DNA of 63,460 bases from Vreelandella boliviensis LC1 (GTDB taxonomy: Bacteria; Pseudomonadota; Gammaproteobacteria; Pseudomonadales; Halomonadaceae): NCBI RefSeq assembly GCF_000236035.1, contig NZ_JH393259.1:271094-334553 (forward strand), given 5' to 3'. The notes under the pieces were generated by a model. That model was given only the letters and a program-made list of their open reading frames with translations. It had not been told where the DNA came from and did no database searches. A program made the translations under genes and the position numbers. This document shows, piece after piece, positions 20,140 to 30,368 of this stretch; within the stretch, counting starts at the first letter, position 1; every line of letters starts with the position of its first letter.

Positions 20140-20787
20140 TTAGTCACCTTGCTGCACGCGATCAATGCGGTAAAGCGTTTCCACTTGTTCTAAGCCACTT
20201 ACAGTGCAATTAAGATCTTTAACACGGCCATCACTTAACCCGTAGACCCAGCCATGCACTGAGATCTGCTGTCCACGCTGCCAAGCGCGCTGCAAAATCT
20301 TGGTGCGGCACAAACTATTAACTTGGGCTTTAACGTTGAGCTCACACATGCGATCTATTTGATCTTCAAGTGGGAGATGATCCAGCGAATTCCGGTGGTG
20401 GTTGTACTGTTCACGTACCGAGTGGAGCCAGTAATCCACCACGCCACATTCGCCTCCCATCATGGCGGCCTTAATGCCCCCGCAACCATAGTGACCGACG
20501 ACCATAATATGGCTGACTTTAAGAACATCCACCGCGAACTGAACTACCGAGAGGGCGTTCATATCGGTGTGGTGAAGCAAGTTGGCGACGTTGCGGTGTA
20601 CAAAAACTTCCCCAGGCGGAAGTGCAATAATTTGATTCGCTGGCACGCGGCTGTCGGAGCAGCCAATCCATAAATAATCGGGGTTCTGCTGGTTCGACAA
20701 GCGTTTAAAGTAGTCGGGGTCTTCTTCGCACATGCGCTCAGCCCAGGCGCGATTATTATCGAGTAGCGTCGCAATAGGGTCAGACAT
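20140..20787 (-). CDS. can: beta-class carbonic anhydrase
   Basis: A zinc enzyme interconverting CO2 and bicarbonate in the cytoplasm. Zn ligands and the Asp-Arg dyad are visible: Cys43, Asp45 and Arg47 in CSDSRVPANQ, and His99 and Cys102 in GHYGCGG. The 215-aa length and the PPGEVFVHRNVANL block match the Can (clade B) family. It is monocistronic, transcribed toward the cytochrome gene and divergent from gor. Confidence 0.97.
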   Translation of the reverse strand: MSDPIATLLDNNRAWAERMCEEDPDYFKRLSNQQNPDYLWIGCSDSRVPANQIIALPPGEVFVHRNVANLLHHTDMNALSVVQFAVDVLKVSHIMVVGHYGCGGIKAAMMGGECGVVDYWLHSVREQYNHHRNSLDHLPLEDQIDRMCELNVKAQVNSLCRTKILQRAWQRGQQISVHGWVYGLSDGRVKDLNCTVSGLEQVETLYRIDRVQQGD

Positions 20788-20989
20788 AGCATCTCCAGAA
20801 GGTTAAAGGGCATTAAAGCGGATGATCAAGGCTCTACTCAGGGTGAAATTAGGCCTGGTATGACGTAGGCCAGTACAGAGTAGCAGCAGAAGGTTTTAAC
20901 CTTCCCGGGTGGTCAGGTCAACCACTGCACTTGACCAATGGGTAACACGATCTTGATTTATACGAATTCTAACTCCCCAGGAGCAAATC

Positions 20990-22372
20990 ATGGCAGACGT
21001 TTCTGAATACGAATATGACCTTCTGGTTATCGGTGCGGGCTCTGGCGGTGTGCGTGCTGCGCGCATGGCAGCTGCCACCGGCGCCAAGGTGGCGATTGCC
21101 GAAGATCGCTACCTGGGCGGAACCTGCGTCAACGTTGGCTGTGTTCCCAAAAAACTTTACTCCTACGCTGCCCATTTCCATGACAGCTTTGACGATGCGG
21201 CAGGTTTTGGTTGGCAGCTGCCAGGCCCCGCGAGTTTTAATTGGGCCACGCTGCGTGACAATAAAATCAGTGAAATCAAACGTCTAAATGGCATCTATCA
21301 ACGTATGCTGGAAGGCGCTGGAGTGACGCTCTTCAACGCCCGAGCACGCCTGGTCGATGCGCACACGGTGACATTAAGCGGCGAGCATGGCGGTATATCA
21401 GTGACTGCTCAAAAAATCGTCCTCGCTACCGGTGGATGGCCTTGGGTGCCCGACTTTCCTGGCAGTGAACACGCACTGGATTCCAATCAGATTTTTGATC
21501 TGGATACCTTTCCTAAGCGCTTTTTAGTACTAGGCGGTGGTTATATTGCGGTAGAGTTTTCGAGCATCTTCAATGGTCTGGGCAGCGAGACGCACCTTAT
21601 CTACCGCGGTGAGCTGTTTTTGAAAGGCTTCGATCAGCAGGTTCGCGAGTTTACCTGTGCTGAAATGGAAAGAAAGGGGGTCAACCTCCACTTCAACACT
21701 AATATCGAACGCATTGAACCCAGCCAGGACGGCTATAATGTTTACCTCACTAACGGCGATGTGCTTGAAGTCGACGTGGTGCTTGCGGCCACTGGGCGGA
21801 AAGCCAATATTCGTGACTTAGGACTTGAAGAGTTAGGGTTATGCTTGGATGACGTTGGCAAAATCCCCGTAAACGAGCGGTTTGAAACAGAGCTGCCTTC
21901 AGTTTTGGCGTTAGGCGACCTGATTGCTGGGCCTGAATTAACGCCAGTCGCGCTGGCAGAGGCGATGCAGCTTGTAGATATTCATTTTGCCGATACGGTT
22001 TCCCAGCCGTTGGATTACAGTACGATTCCTACTGCCGTCTTTTGCCATCCCAATATCGGTACCGTAGGGCTTTCCGAAGAGGCCGCACGGGGTAAATTTA
22101 CGAATATACGTGTGTACAGCACCGATTTTCGGGCCATGAAGCACACGCTGTCGGGTAGTCATGAGCGCACCTTAATGAAGCTGATCGTGGACGATGCCAC
22201 CGATGTAGTCGTGGGGGCACATATGGTCGGTGATGATGCGGGTGAAATCATTCAGGGAATTGCTATCGCGGTAAGAGCTGGCCTTACCAAGCAGGACTTT
22301 GACCGCACCGTGGGGATCCACCCGACGGGGGCAGAGGAGTTCGTCACGCTGCGTACGCTCACACGTACTTAA
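20990..22372 (+). CDS. gor: glutathione-disulfide reductase
   Basis: An FAD- and NADPH-dependent dimeric flavoenzyme that reduces oxidised glutathione. The FAD motif GAGSGG is at residues 15-20. The redox-active disulfide is Cys46-Cys51 in GGTCVNVGCVPKK, and the C-terminal catalytic His444-Glu449 pair is in HPTGAEE. The 460-aa length is normal. An Arg-poor NADPH motif region is visible in LGGGYIAVEFSSIF. CAGGAG upstream gives a good ribosome-binding site. A terminator follows. Confidence 0.95.
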   Translation: MADVSEYEYDLLVIGAGSGGVRAARMAAATGAKVAIAEDRYLGGTCVNVGCVPKKLYSYAAHFHDSFDDAAGFGWQLPGPASFNWATLRDNKISEIKRLNGIYQRMLEGAGVTLFNARARLVDAHTVTLSGEHGGISVTAQKIVLATGGWPWVPDFPGSEHALDSNQIFDLDTFPKRFLVLGGGYIAVEFSSIFNGLGSETHLIYRGELFLKGFDQQVREFTCAEMERKGVNLHFNTNIERIEPSQDGYNVYLTNGDVLEVDVVLAATGRKANIRDLGLEELGLCLDDVGKIPVNERFETELPSVLALGDLIAGPELTPVALAEAMQLVDIHFADTVSQPLDYSTIPTAVFCHPNIGTVGLSEEAARGKFTNIRVYSTDFRAMKHTLSGSHERTLMKLIVDDATDVVVGAHMVGDDAGEIIQGIAIAVRAGLTKQDFDRTVGIHPTGAEEFVTLRTLTRT

Positions 22373-22387
22373 TAACATTCAAAACCT

Positions 22388-22420
22388 AGGCGTGTGCCCA
22401 TTGGCACGCCTTTCTTTGTC
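22388..22420 (+). terminator. intrinsic terminator after gor
   Basis: The stem AGGCGTG (22388-22394) pairs with CACGCCT (22405-22411), with further GCC/GGC pairing inside the loop, followed by TTCTTTG. It separates gor from the ectoine operon promoter region. Confidence 0.75.
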
Positions 22421-22537
22421 AGTTTATTGCACTATTCTAAAAAAGATAATGACTAAGTTACTGGTGTGAACGGCACTCTTGCTCTGCCTGTTCATAACAA
22501 AAAATTATGGAAAGCGGAGTGGAGAATAATATGGCTT

Positions 22538-22566
22538 TTGAATTGCTCATAAGCAGCTGTTATAAT
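22538..22566 (+). promoter_or_regulatory. sigma70-like promoter of ectABC
   Basis: TTGAAT (22538-22543) and a perfect TATAAT (22561-22566) are separated by 17 bp, 33 bp ahead of the ectA ATG. In Halomonas the ect operon is known to be osmotically controlled from sigma70 and sigma38-type promoters. Only this sigma70-like element is clear to me. Confidence 0.6.
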
Positions 22567-22598
22567 GATTCCCAAATTCGCTACAGCGAAGCATAACT

Positions 22599-23177
22599 AT
22601 GAGTACGCCGACACCACCGTTTACCCCCTCTGCCGACCTTGCACGGCCGACAGTCGCTGATGCCGTTGTCGGTCATGCAGAGACGCCACTCTTTATTCGC
22701 AAACCTAATGCTGATGACGGCTGGGGGGTTTACGAGCTTATTAAAGCCTGCCCGCCGCTGGATGTGAATTCAGCCTATGCCTACCTGTTACTCGCCACCC
22801 AGTTTCGTGATACCTGTGCAGTCGCAATCAATGAAGAAGGTGAGGTCGTGGGTTTTGTGTCTGGTTATGTCAAGGACAATGCCCCCGATACCTACTTTTT
22901 ATGGCAAGTGGCTGTTGGTGAAAAAGCCCGTGGCACTGGGTTAGCGCGGCGCTTGGTCGAGGCCATTATGTCACGTCCCGAGCTTGACGATGTGCATCAC
23001 CTTGAAACGACCATCACGCCTGACAATCTAGCCTCTTGGGGCTTGTTTCGTCGTTTGGCGGCGCGCTGGCATGCGCCGCTCAATAGTCGCGAATACTTCT
23101 CTACCGAACAGCTCGGAGGAGAGCATGATCCGGAAAACCTCGTGCGTATTGGCCCATTTCAAACCGATCGCATCTAA
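22599..23177 (+). CDS. ectA: diaminobutyrate acetyltransferase EctA
   Basis: EctA is a GNAT enzyme that acetylates L-2,4-diaminobutyrate at the gamma amino group, the second step of ectoine synthesis. The motifs DGWGVYELIKACPPLDVNSA and the acetyl-CoA loop RGTGLARRLVEAI are characteristic. The 192-aa length is normal. It is the first gene of ectABC, the compatible-solute operon of halophiles. The ectB start lies 112 bp downstream. Confidence 0.98.
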   Translation: MSTPTPPFTPSADLARPTVADAVVGHAETPLFIRKPNADDGWGVYELIKACPPLDVNSAYAYLLLATQFRDTCAVAINEEGEVVGFVSGYVKDNAPDTYFLWQVAVGEKARGTGLARRLVEAIMSRPELDDVHHLETTITPDNLASWGLFRRLAARWHAPLNSREYFSTEQLGGEHDPENLVRIGPFQTDRI

Positions 23178-23274
23178 TACGTTTTTTTGCTAGACACATG
23201 TGTTGGATTGACCGTTTTCCCGCTTATGTTGCTCCGGGCAAGTAACGCTTAACGCCTAAAGGCAAACTGATTAA

Positions 23275-24558
<1,284 letters not shown>

Positions 24559-24611
24559 TTAAGCGTTACGCTGAAACAGTAAGCCCAACAGTTTTTAGTC
24601 AAGGATATAGC

Positions 24612-24629
24612 GGCTGGTAGTCGCCAGCC
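24612..24629 (+). promoter_or_regulatory. hairpin in the ectB-ectC spacer
   Basis: A perfect 6-bp GC-rich stem (GGCTGG at 24612-24617, CCAGCC at 24624-24629) with a TAGTCG loop lies 21 bp before the ectC ATG. There is no T tract. It may tune ectC translation or protect upstream mRNA. I looked for a sigma54 element here, as reported for another Halomonas, and did not find a convincing one. Confidence 0.45.
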
Positions 24630-24650
24630 ACTTTGCAATGGAGTATTCCT

Positions 24651-25040
24651 ATGATCGTTCGTAATATTGAAGAAGCGCGTAAAACAGAGCGCCTAGTGAC
24701 CGCCGAAAATGGTAACTGGGACAGCACACGCCTGGTGTTGGCCAACGACGGTGGGAACTTTTCTTTTCATATCACGCGAATTTTCGAGGGCACTGAAACA
24801 CATATTCACTACAAACATCACTATGAGTCTGTGTACTGCATCGAAGGCGAAGGCGAGGTGGAAACACTCGCGGATGGCAAAATTTGGCCTATCAAGCCGG
24901 GCGATATCTACATCCTGGACCAGCATGATGAACATTTGCTGCGGGCACATAAAACCATGCACCTAGCATGTGTATTTACACCGCCGATTACGGGCAACGA
25001 AGTTCACCAGGAAGACGGCTCGTACGCGCCTTCTGAATAG
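24651..25040 (+). CDS. ectC: ectoine synthase EctC
   Basis: A cupin-fold cyclase that closes N-gamma-acetyldiaminobutyrate to ectoine. I use ATG 24651 ([14 protein letters not shown]), which has GGAG upstream and matches the family N-terminus. The frame is open from 24633. The metal-binding cupin region contains [17 protein letters not shown] and HDEHLLRA. The 129-aa length is typical. No ectD (hydroxylase) follows; a strong terminator ends the operon. Confidence 0.98.
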   Translation: MIVRNIEEARKTERLVTAENGNWDSTRLVLANDGGNFSFHITRIFEGTETHIHYKHHYESVYCIEGEGEVETLADGKIWPIKPGDIYILDQHDEHLLRAHKTMHLACVFTPPITGNEVHQEDGSYAPSE

Positions 25041-25101
25041 CTATCTAAATGGCTACAGCGCTTAACGAACGCGTTGTTGTCTCAAGAGTGGCGAAGCAAT
25101 G

Positions 25102-25134
25102 AAAAAGCAGCCTGCTATAGCAGGCTGCTTTTTT
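25102..25134 (+). terminator. strong intrinsic terminator of ectABC
   Basis: A perfect GC-rich stem, AGCAGCCTGC paired with GCAGGCTGCT around a TATA loop, is flanked by A and T runs and ends in six T residues. The A/T symmetry means it could work for both the ect operon and the convergent lipoprotein gene. Confidence 0.92.
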
Positions 25135-25180
25135 GCTAAGCATTCATTTTTTTGCGATTAAATTCTTTTTTAACAAAGAC

Positions 25181-25711
25181 TTATGATTTATCAAACACTA
25201 GCGTAATTTCACCAAGCGTGAAGCTAAATTTGCGCATGGCGGTTCGATTAATCAAGCGGCCATCCGGCTGAAGGTACATCCAGTCATCCATGGTAAATGA
25301 GATCATTCGACCATCGATTTCGACCTCTAACGGATAGCGCATGTGGAAAGCATGACCGTATTGACGTGCTTCAACTTGACCTTCCACGTCGCTGGCGGTG
25401 CCAATCCAGTGATGTTCATCGATGCGTTCAAATGTCCAAACGCGGTGATCAGTTTCACCATCTGAAAACACGAAAGACTCATCCAGCGTTAGGGTGCCAT
25501 CTTCGTAGTTGCCTTGGATATCCACGGTAAAACGTCGCTGTACCTCGCCGGAGTAATCCTGCACCATGCCCCAGGCTCGGGTGCTGCCCGCAAAGTACTC
25601 TGCGATGTCCAAACGAGGTTCGGAATCGGCGTAGTCTTCAATATCAACGCCAGCACAACCAGTCAGAAAGAAGAGCAGTGTGAAAAAACTAATGCGCAGG
25701 GAGCGAATCAT
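25181..25711 (-). CDS. DUF3833 family lipoprotein
   Basis: A 176-aa protein with a lipoprotein signal ending in FFLTGC. The body matches the DUF3833 family in motifs as I remember them: a beta-rich lipocalin-like stretch containing YFAGSTRAWGMVQDYSGEVQ and FTMDDWMYLQPDGRLINR. Function is unknown. The frame is open from 25780, but ATG 25711 gives the proper signal peptide. It is convergent with ectC and divergent from the retropepsin-like gene. Confidence 0.85.
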   Translation of the reverse strand: MIRSLRISFFTLLFFLTGCAGVDIEDYADSEPRLDIAEYFAGSTRAWGMVQDYSGEVQRRFTVDIQGNYEDGTLTLDESFVFSDGETDHRVWTFERIDEHHWIGTASDVEGQVEARQYGHAFHMRYPLEVEIDGRMISFTMDDWMYLQPDGRLINRTAMRKFSFTLGEITLVFDKS

Positions 25712-25950
25712 GGGTGCATTTCCTATATTGAAATGGATGTCGGTACAATTATGGTAGAATATTGCTATAGCATAGAGCACCTAAGTAACTGTGACTACTG
25801 GAACCTCATGGGTTCGCTTAATATATATTATGTTAAATCAGATATGCTAAGCATCTGCAGATTGACCTCTGAAAAGCTTTGATGGCGTTGGACACTCGCC
25901 CCCCATCTCCTTATCATTCCCCAACCTACTGTCCAAGGATATCACTCGTT

Positions 25951-26787
25951 ATGCGCCCAGGTGTTTTGTGGCTTATAGCTGGCTTGTCGCTTTCGATCGC
26001 AGGCTGTGCAACAACCCAGCCAGAAACGAATCAACCGCCTCCTTTAAGCGAAGCCTCATTCAACTCTCGTATCCTGGAATTAGAAAGCCAGTTAGCGCAG
26101 CAATGCGACACAGGTAATGAGCTGCAGGAACGCCAGCTTGATCAGCAGCAAATATTGACTGCTGATGTGCGGGAAGTAGGCAGTTTGCTGCGCTACCTTC
26201 GTCAAGATGTCCAGCAGTTGGAAGCCAAGCGTGAAGAGCCTGTCATCATTCGTGAAGAGTGTGAAATTGATGAGAGCTTAACCACTAAAACGCTGGTAGG
26301 CCGCAGTGAATGGGTGGGCTTGCCCAGCCTGGGCACCTACCTTAAAGCGCGTGTAGATTCCGGTGCCAACACGTCGTCACTGACTGCTGCTGAAATCACC
26401 CGATTCGAGCGTGACGGTGAAGATTGGGTGCGTTTCAAGTTGGCACTTAACGAAGATGATGTTGCCGTTGAGTCTCAGCGAGATGAGTGGTTTGAAGCAC
26501 CTGTTGTGCGCCGTGTGCGTATTGTTCAAGCTTCGGGGGAAGATTCGCGCCCGGTCATTTCGCTATTAATGACCTTAGGGCCAATTCGTGAAAATGTCGA
26601 ATTCACCCTCAATGATCGCTCTCATCTAGATTATCCCGTGCTGCTTGGGCGGCGTTTTTTGATGGATATTGCCGTAATTGACGTTGCCGACACCTATGTG
26701 CATGAACGCCCTGAGTTCCCTGGTGGTGAGCCAGCCGAAGAAGCTGCTGAAGATGAAGCAGTTGATGAAGACGATAGCGAAGAGTAG
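25951..26787 (+). CDS. retropepsin-like (Zn_protease/RimB-type) lipoprotein
   Basis: A 278-aa lipoprotein (lipobox LSIAGC) with a coiled-coil stalk at about residues 30-90. A C-terminal domain of the family often labelled ATP-dependent zinc protease is really a retropepsin-like aspartic-protease fold: the catalytic motif RVDSGANTSSL is followed by a flap region and the hydrophobic LLGRRFLMDIAVIDV. An acidic tail (EEAAEDEAVDEDDSEE) ends it. I chose ATG 25951 for the signal peptide. It heads a three-gene operon with the 7TM transglutaminase-like and ATP-grasp genes. Confidence 0.85.
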   Translation: MRPGVLWLIAGLSLSIAGCATTQPETNQPPPLSEASFNSRILELESQLAQQCDTGNELQERQLDQQQILTADVREVGSLLRYLRQDVQQLEAKREEPVIIREECEIDESLTTKTLVGRSEWVGLPSLGTYLKARVDSGANTSSLTAAEITRFERDGEDWVRFKLALNEDDVAVESQRDEWFEAPVVRRVRIVQASGEDSRPVISLLMTLGPIRENVEFTLNDRSHLDYPVLLGRRFLMDIAVIDVADTYVHERPEFPGGEPAEEAAEDEAVDEDDSEE

Positions 26788-26870
26788 CGGTTCTCCCCTC
26801 GTGTGATGAGGCCGCATAAGATGAGTATCATTCAGGTCATACGATTGCCCTGACGCAGAAAGGAATCTCC

Positions 26871-28394
26871 ATGTCACGGTTAATGTTCTATATTATTGTC
26901 GGCCTGCTGATGGTCGTGGGTATTGCTACCAGCGTACAGCGCCATGTGCAGTTTGAGATCCCATGGCTGCCCGGTGAACAGCGCCAGGTGTGGGAGATTG
27001 AGGCAGGCATTACCTTTAATGCTCAGAATGGCCCCGTTCAGGTCGACTTAGCACTGCCTTCTCACCAGGCAGGCTACCGTGTATTGACTGAAAACACTGC
27101 CTCTTCAGGTTATGGGCTTGCTTACCAGGCAGATGAATTAGGCCGCACTGCCCGCTGGACTATTCGCGAAGCAGTGGGTAGTCAAACGTTATATTACTCT
27201 GTGCAGATGCTGGTATCCCAAGACGCCCGCTCACCAATCCAGACTCCCCCTGAAGTACCCGTTGCAACGCCTTGGGAAAGCCCCTATGACACGGCGGCTA
27301 GCCAGCTGATTGAACAAGCCTGGGCACGTAGCGCTAATAATGCCACCTTCGCTCGCGAGCTAATCCTTGATATTAATGGTGAGCGTCAGTCTGAGAACGC
27401 CCGCCTGCTGCTGACGCAAGAGAATCCGGCGGCGCTGGTAGTGCGGTTGCTAAACCAGGCGGGCGTATTAGCGCGCGAGGTAAGCGGCCTACTGCTGGAA
27501 GATGGACGTCGTCGCCAAACGCTTAGCAGTTGGATTCAGGTGTTTGACGAGTCAGGCGAAGAGTGGTCAATTTTCCACCCACTGACGGGTGAACAAGGCA
27601 AGCCTGACAACTTGCTGCTATGGGAAACCGGCGGTCGAGCGGTATTGGAAGTTCAGGGAGGCACCAATTCGCGGGTTACCTTCTCAATGATGACCCATGA
27701 CCAGCCGGCTTCAGCCGCGGTGCGCAACCACTACTCTGAAGATACACTGCTGAATTTCTCCATTCACAGCCTGCCACTGGAAGAGCAAGCGCTGTTCCAA
27801 ACTATCTTGCTAATTCCCATTGGCGCGTTAATGGTGGTGTTTTTGCGTGTGCTGGTGGGCATTAAAACGTCCGGTACCTTTATGCCGGTATTGATCGCCC
27901 TCGCCTTCATTCAAACCACTCTGCCCACGGGTTTGATTGGCTTCCTGCTCATCGTCGCCGTTGGCCTGATTATTCGTAACTATCTTTCCTACTTGAATTT
28001 ATTACTGGTGGCCAGGGTCTCGGCGGTCATAATAACGGTGATTGCGATTATTTCGATCTTCACCGTGCTGGCCTACCGTATGGGGCTTAGTGCCGGCTTA
28101 ACGATTACCTTCTTCCCGATGATCATTCTGGCCTGGACCATTGAACGGATGTCGATTCTATGGGAAGAAGAAGGCCCTAAGCAGGTGTTGATCCAAGGCG
28201 GTGGTAGTTTAATTACAGCTGTCCTAGCCTACCTAGCGATGAATAACCCCTGGGTGCGTCACATCACGTTCAACTTCCTGGGTGTTCAGTTGATATTGAT
28301 GGCGTTGATCTTGCTGTTGGGCAATTATACCGGCTACCGCTTACTAGAGTTGCGCCGCTTCAAGCCAATCACTGATGATGAGAAACCCTCATGA
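26871..28394 (+). CDS. inactive transglutaminase-like protein fused to seven membrane helices
   Basis: Domains in order: N-terminal membrane anchor (residues about 4-22), a periplasmic Transglut_i_TM domain (about 30-310) and a 7TM_transglut region of seven helices (about 315-495). In the transglutaminase core the expected Cys, His and Asp are not seen: the usual HAWVEV-like motif reads SSWIQVF and the FDP-like motif reads IFHPLTG. So it is probably a binding rather than a catalytic domain. The stop overlaps the next gene by ATGA, indicating coupling with the ATP-grasp ligase. Confidence 0.88.
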   Translation: MSRLMFYIIVGLLMVVGIATSVQRHVQFEIPWLPGEQRQVWEIEAGITFNAQNGPVQVDLALPSHQAGYRVLTENTASSGYGLAYQADELGRTARWTIREAVGSQTLYYSVQMLVSQDARSPIQTPPEVPVATPWESPYDTAASQLIEQAWARSANNATFARELILDINGERQSENARLLLTQENPAALVVRLLNQAGVLAREVSGLLLEDGRRRQTLSSWIQVFDESGEEWSIFHPLTGEQGKPDNLLLWETGGRAVLEVQGGTNSRVTFSMMTHDQPASAAVRNHYSEDTLLNFSIHSLPLEEQALFQTILLIPIGALMVVFLRVLVGIKTSGTFMPVLIALAFIQTTLPTGLIGFLLIVAVGLIIRNYLSYLNLLLVARVSAVIITVIAIISIFTVLAYRMGLSAGLTITFFPMIILAWTIERMSILWEEEGPKQVLIQGGGSLITAVLAYLAMNNPWVRHITFNFLGVQLILMALILLLGNYTGYRLLELRRFKPITDDEKPS

Positions 28395-29404
28395 GTTGGC
28401 TGACGAACTGGACATGGCCCACGCGCTTGCGGGATAAGGGCATCATTGGCATGAATCGGCGCAATATTCGCTACATTGGGCGATATAATAGCCGACGACT
28501 TTACCCACTGGTCGATGACAAGCTTAAAACCAAGCTACTCGCTCAACAGTATGGGATTACTACACCCGAACTGATTGGCACCGTAACGACACAGTTTGGC
28601 GTCAAGCATATTGGTGAAATGCTCACTGGCCACGCAGGCTTTGTTATCAAGCCTGCCAAGGGGAGCGGCGGCAAAGGCATCCTGGTGATCGAAAAGGTCG
28701 AAGATAACGCCTTTATCAAACCAAGTGGCGCCAAACTCTCTCTTACCGATGTTGAGCGGCACGTTTCGAATATTCTATCGGGGCTATATTCATTAGGGGG
28801 CTCACCCGACGTGGCGGTTATTGAAACGCTGATTAATTTCGATGAAAGCCTGATGGACTACACCTACGAAGGGGTTCCCGATATTCGGGTTATTGTCTTC
28901 AAGGGCTATCCCGTGATGGCCATGATGCGCCTCTCCACCGCGGCGTCCGACGGCAAAGCGAACCTGCACCAAGGCGCGGTGGGCGTTGGCTTAAACATTG
29001 CAACGGGGGCTGCCCTGCGCGCCGTTCAATTTGACAGGCCCTGCTATAGCCACCCTGACACCGGACACGATCTGGCAAGTTTGGTAGTTCCCCAGTGGGA
29101 AACGCTGCTTAACTTGGCGGCAGGCTGTTATGAAATGACCGGACTAGGCTACTTGGGAACCGATATGGTGCTGGACCGCAAGTATGGACCGATGCTGCTT
29201 GAACTCAACGCCCGGCCTGGCTTGGCTATTCAAATGACCAATGGCGAAGGTTTGCGCCGCCGCCTTGATCTCATTGAACGTCAACCCGATGGCGTGCCCC
29301 CAAAACAACGAGTGGCCTTTGCCCAGCACCATTTTGCACGGCAAAGTGAGCTTGTAGATAGCAAGCCGGTAGAAAGCTCTGACACCACTTCTACCGGCGC
29401 GTAG
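28391..29404 (+). CDS. RimK-related ATP-grasp ligase (alpha-L-glutamate ligase-like)
   Basis: A 337-aa ATP-grasp protein of the sugar-transfer-associated/RimK-related family. Visible motifs are FVIKPAKGSGGKGILVI (ATP-binding loop), DIRVIVFKGYPVMAMMRLST, and MLLELNARPGLAIQMTN with the Mg-binding Glu and Asn. The family is expected to join carboxylates to amines using ATP, but the substrate is unknown. It overlaps the 7TM transglutaminase-like gene by 4 nt, and this pair is conserved in many proteobacteria. No signal peptide is present, so it is cytoplasmic. Confidence 0.9.
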   Translation: MSWLTNWTWPTRLRDKGIIGMNRRNIRYIGRYNSRRLYPLVDDKLKTKLLAQQYGITTPELIGTVTTQFGVKHIGEMLTGHAGFVIKPAKGSGGKGILVIEKVEDNAFIKPSGAKLSLTDVERHVSNILSGLYSLGGSPDVAVIETLINFDESLMDYTYEGVPDIRVIVFKGYPVMAMMRLSTAASDGKANLHQGAVGVGLNIATGAALRAVQFDRPCYSHPDTGHDLASLVVPQWETLLNLAAGCYEMTGLGYLGTDMVLDRKYGPMLLELNARPGLAIQMTNGEGLRRRLDLIERQPDGVPPKQRVAFAQHHFARQSELVDSKPVESSDTTSTGA

Positions 29405-29438
29405 ACTACTAAGGCTAATAACGTTCAACGAGTTGCCC

Positions 29439-29885
29439 ATGACCCAAGCGAGTACACTACTACAGCAGGCAGAGTCGCAGTGCCATATTCGCGGCGTCCG
29501 CTTCACCCCTATTCGCCGACGCGTGCTGGAGATGATTGCCGAAAATGGCGGCGGGCTAAAAGCCTACGACCTGCTGGATAAGCTCTCTACCGAGCATGCG
29601 GCCGCCCGCCCTCCAACAGTTTATCGGGCGCTGGAGTTCTTGATTGATCAAGGCTTGGTGCATCGCATTGAGTCACAGAACTCCTATGTGGCCTGCGCTT
29701 GCCCGGAGCATGCTCACGGTTTTCAACTACTCATTTGCCGTCACTGCGGTTATGTCGAAGAGCTGCACCTAGACGAGATCAGCGATCAACTGGCAGCGCT
29801 GGCAAAACGCCAGGGCTTTAACGTTGAGCGCCAAACCATTGAGCTTCAAGGGCTCTGCCAGGATTGTCGAACAGCTAGCGAGTAA
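29439..29885 (+). CDS. zur: zinc uptake regulator Zur (Fur family)
   Basis: A Fur-family metalloregulator of 148 aa. The winged-helix region (RFTPIRRRVLEMIAENGGGL, PPTVYRALEFLIDQGLVHR) is followed by metal sites CACPEHAHGFQLLICRHCG and a C-terminal CQDC. The Cys-rich structural zinc site and Zur-like spacing favour Zur over Fur. ATG 29439 is preferred over TTG 29433. I found no obvious Zur box in its own short upstream region. It is followed by hisI, which encodes a zinc enzyme. Confidence 0.88.
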   Translation: MTQASTLLQQAESQCHIRGVRFTPIRRRVLEMIAENGGGLKAYDLLDKLSTEHAAARPPTVYRALEFLIDQGLVHRIESQNSYVACACPEHAHGFQLLICRHCGYVEELHLDEISDQLAALAKRQGFNVERQTIELQGLCQDCRTASE

Positions 29886-29889
29886 ATTT

Positions 29890-30366
29890 ATGTCCCGTTT
29901 TGATCAAGTTGCGCCGGATGCCCTCTTTAAACAGCTTGAGCGAGCCACGGCCGAAGATAGCCTGCCCGCTGTTGCTACTCTGCTAGCGGCGGTTCGCTTT
30001 AATGCTGATGGCTTGATCCCTGCCATTGCCCAGCAGCACGACTCCAAAGAAGTGTTGATGATGGCATGGATGAACCGTCAGGCGCTGGAAGAGACCTTAG
30101 CCAACCGGCGTGTCTGCTACTATTCACGCTCGCGGGGAAAATTGTGGCGTAAGGGCGAGTCATCGGGTCAGCAGCAGCGGCTAATCTCCGCCGCGCTTGA
30201 TTGCGATGGCGACACGCTATTGTTACAAGTGGAGCAAACGGGCCCCGCTTGCCACACCGGGCGTCGCAGCTGTTTCTATATTGCTGTGGACGGAGAGCAG
30301 GCCTCAATCACCAGTAATCCGCTGATTGATCCCGACGATCTTTACGGCAAAAAAAACGACTCATAG
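29890..30366 (+). CDS. hisI: phosphoribosyl-AMP cyclohydrolase HisI
   Basis: HisI opens the purine ring of phosphoribosyl-AMP in histidine synthesis and requires zinc. The conserved motifs are [33 protein letters not shown], and the ligand cysteines in LDCDGD and [13 protein letters not shown] 29890 starts 4 nt after the zur stop; an in-frame ATG at 29824 would overlap zur. The 158-aa length is longer than the typical 130 because of an N-terminal extension of about 30 residues. Its pairing with zur rather than with other his genes is notable. Confidence 0.92.
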   Translation: MSRFDQVAPDALFKQLERATAEDSLPAVATLLAAVRFNADGLIPAIAQQHDSKEVLMMAWMNRQALEETLANRRVCYYSRSRGKLWRKGESSGQQQRLISAALDCDGDTLLLQVEQTGPACHTGRRSCFYIAVDGEQASITSNPLIDPDDLYGKKNDS

Positions 30367-30368
30367 TC

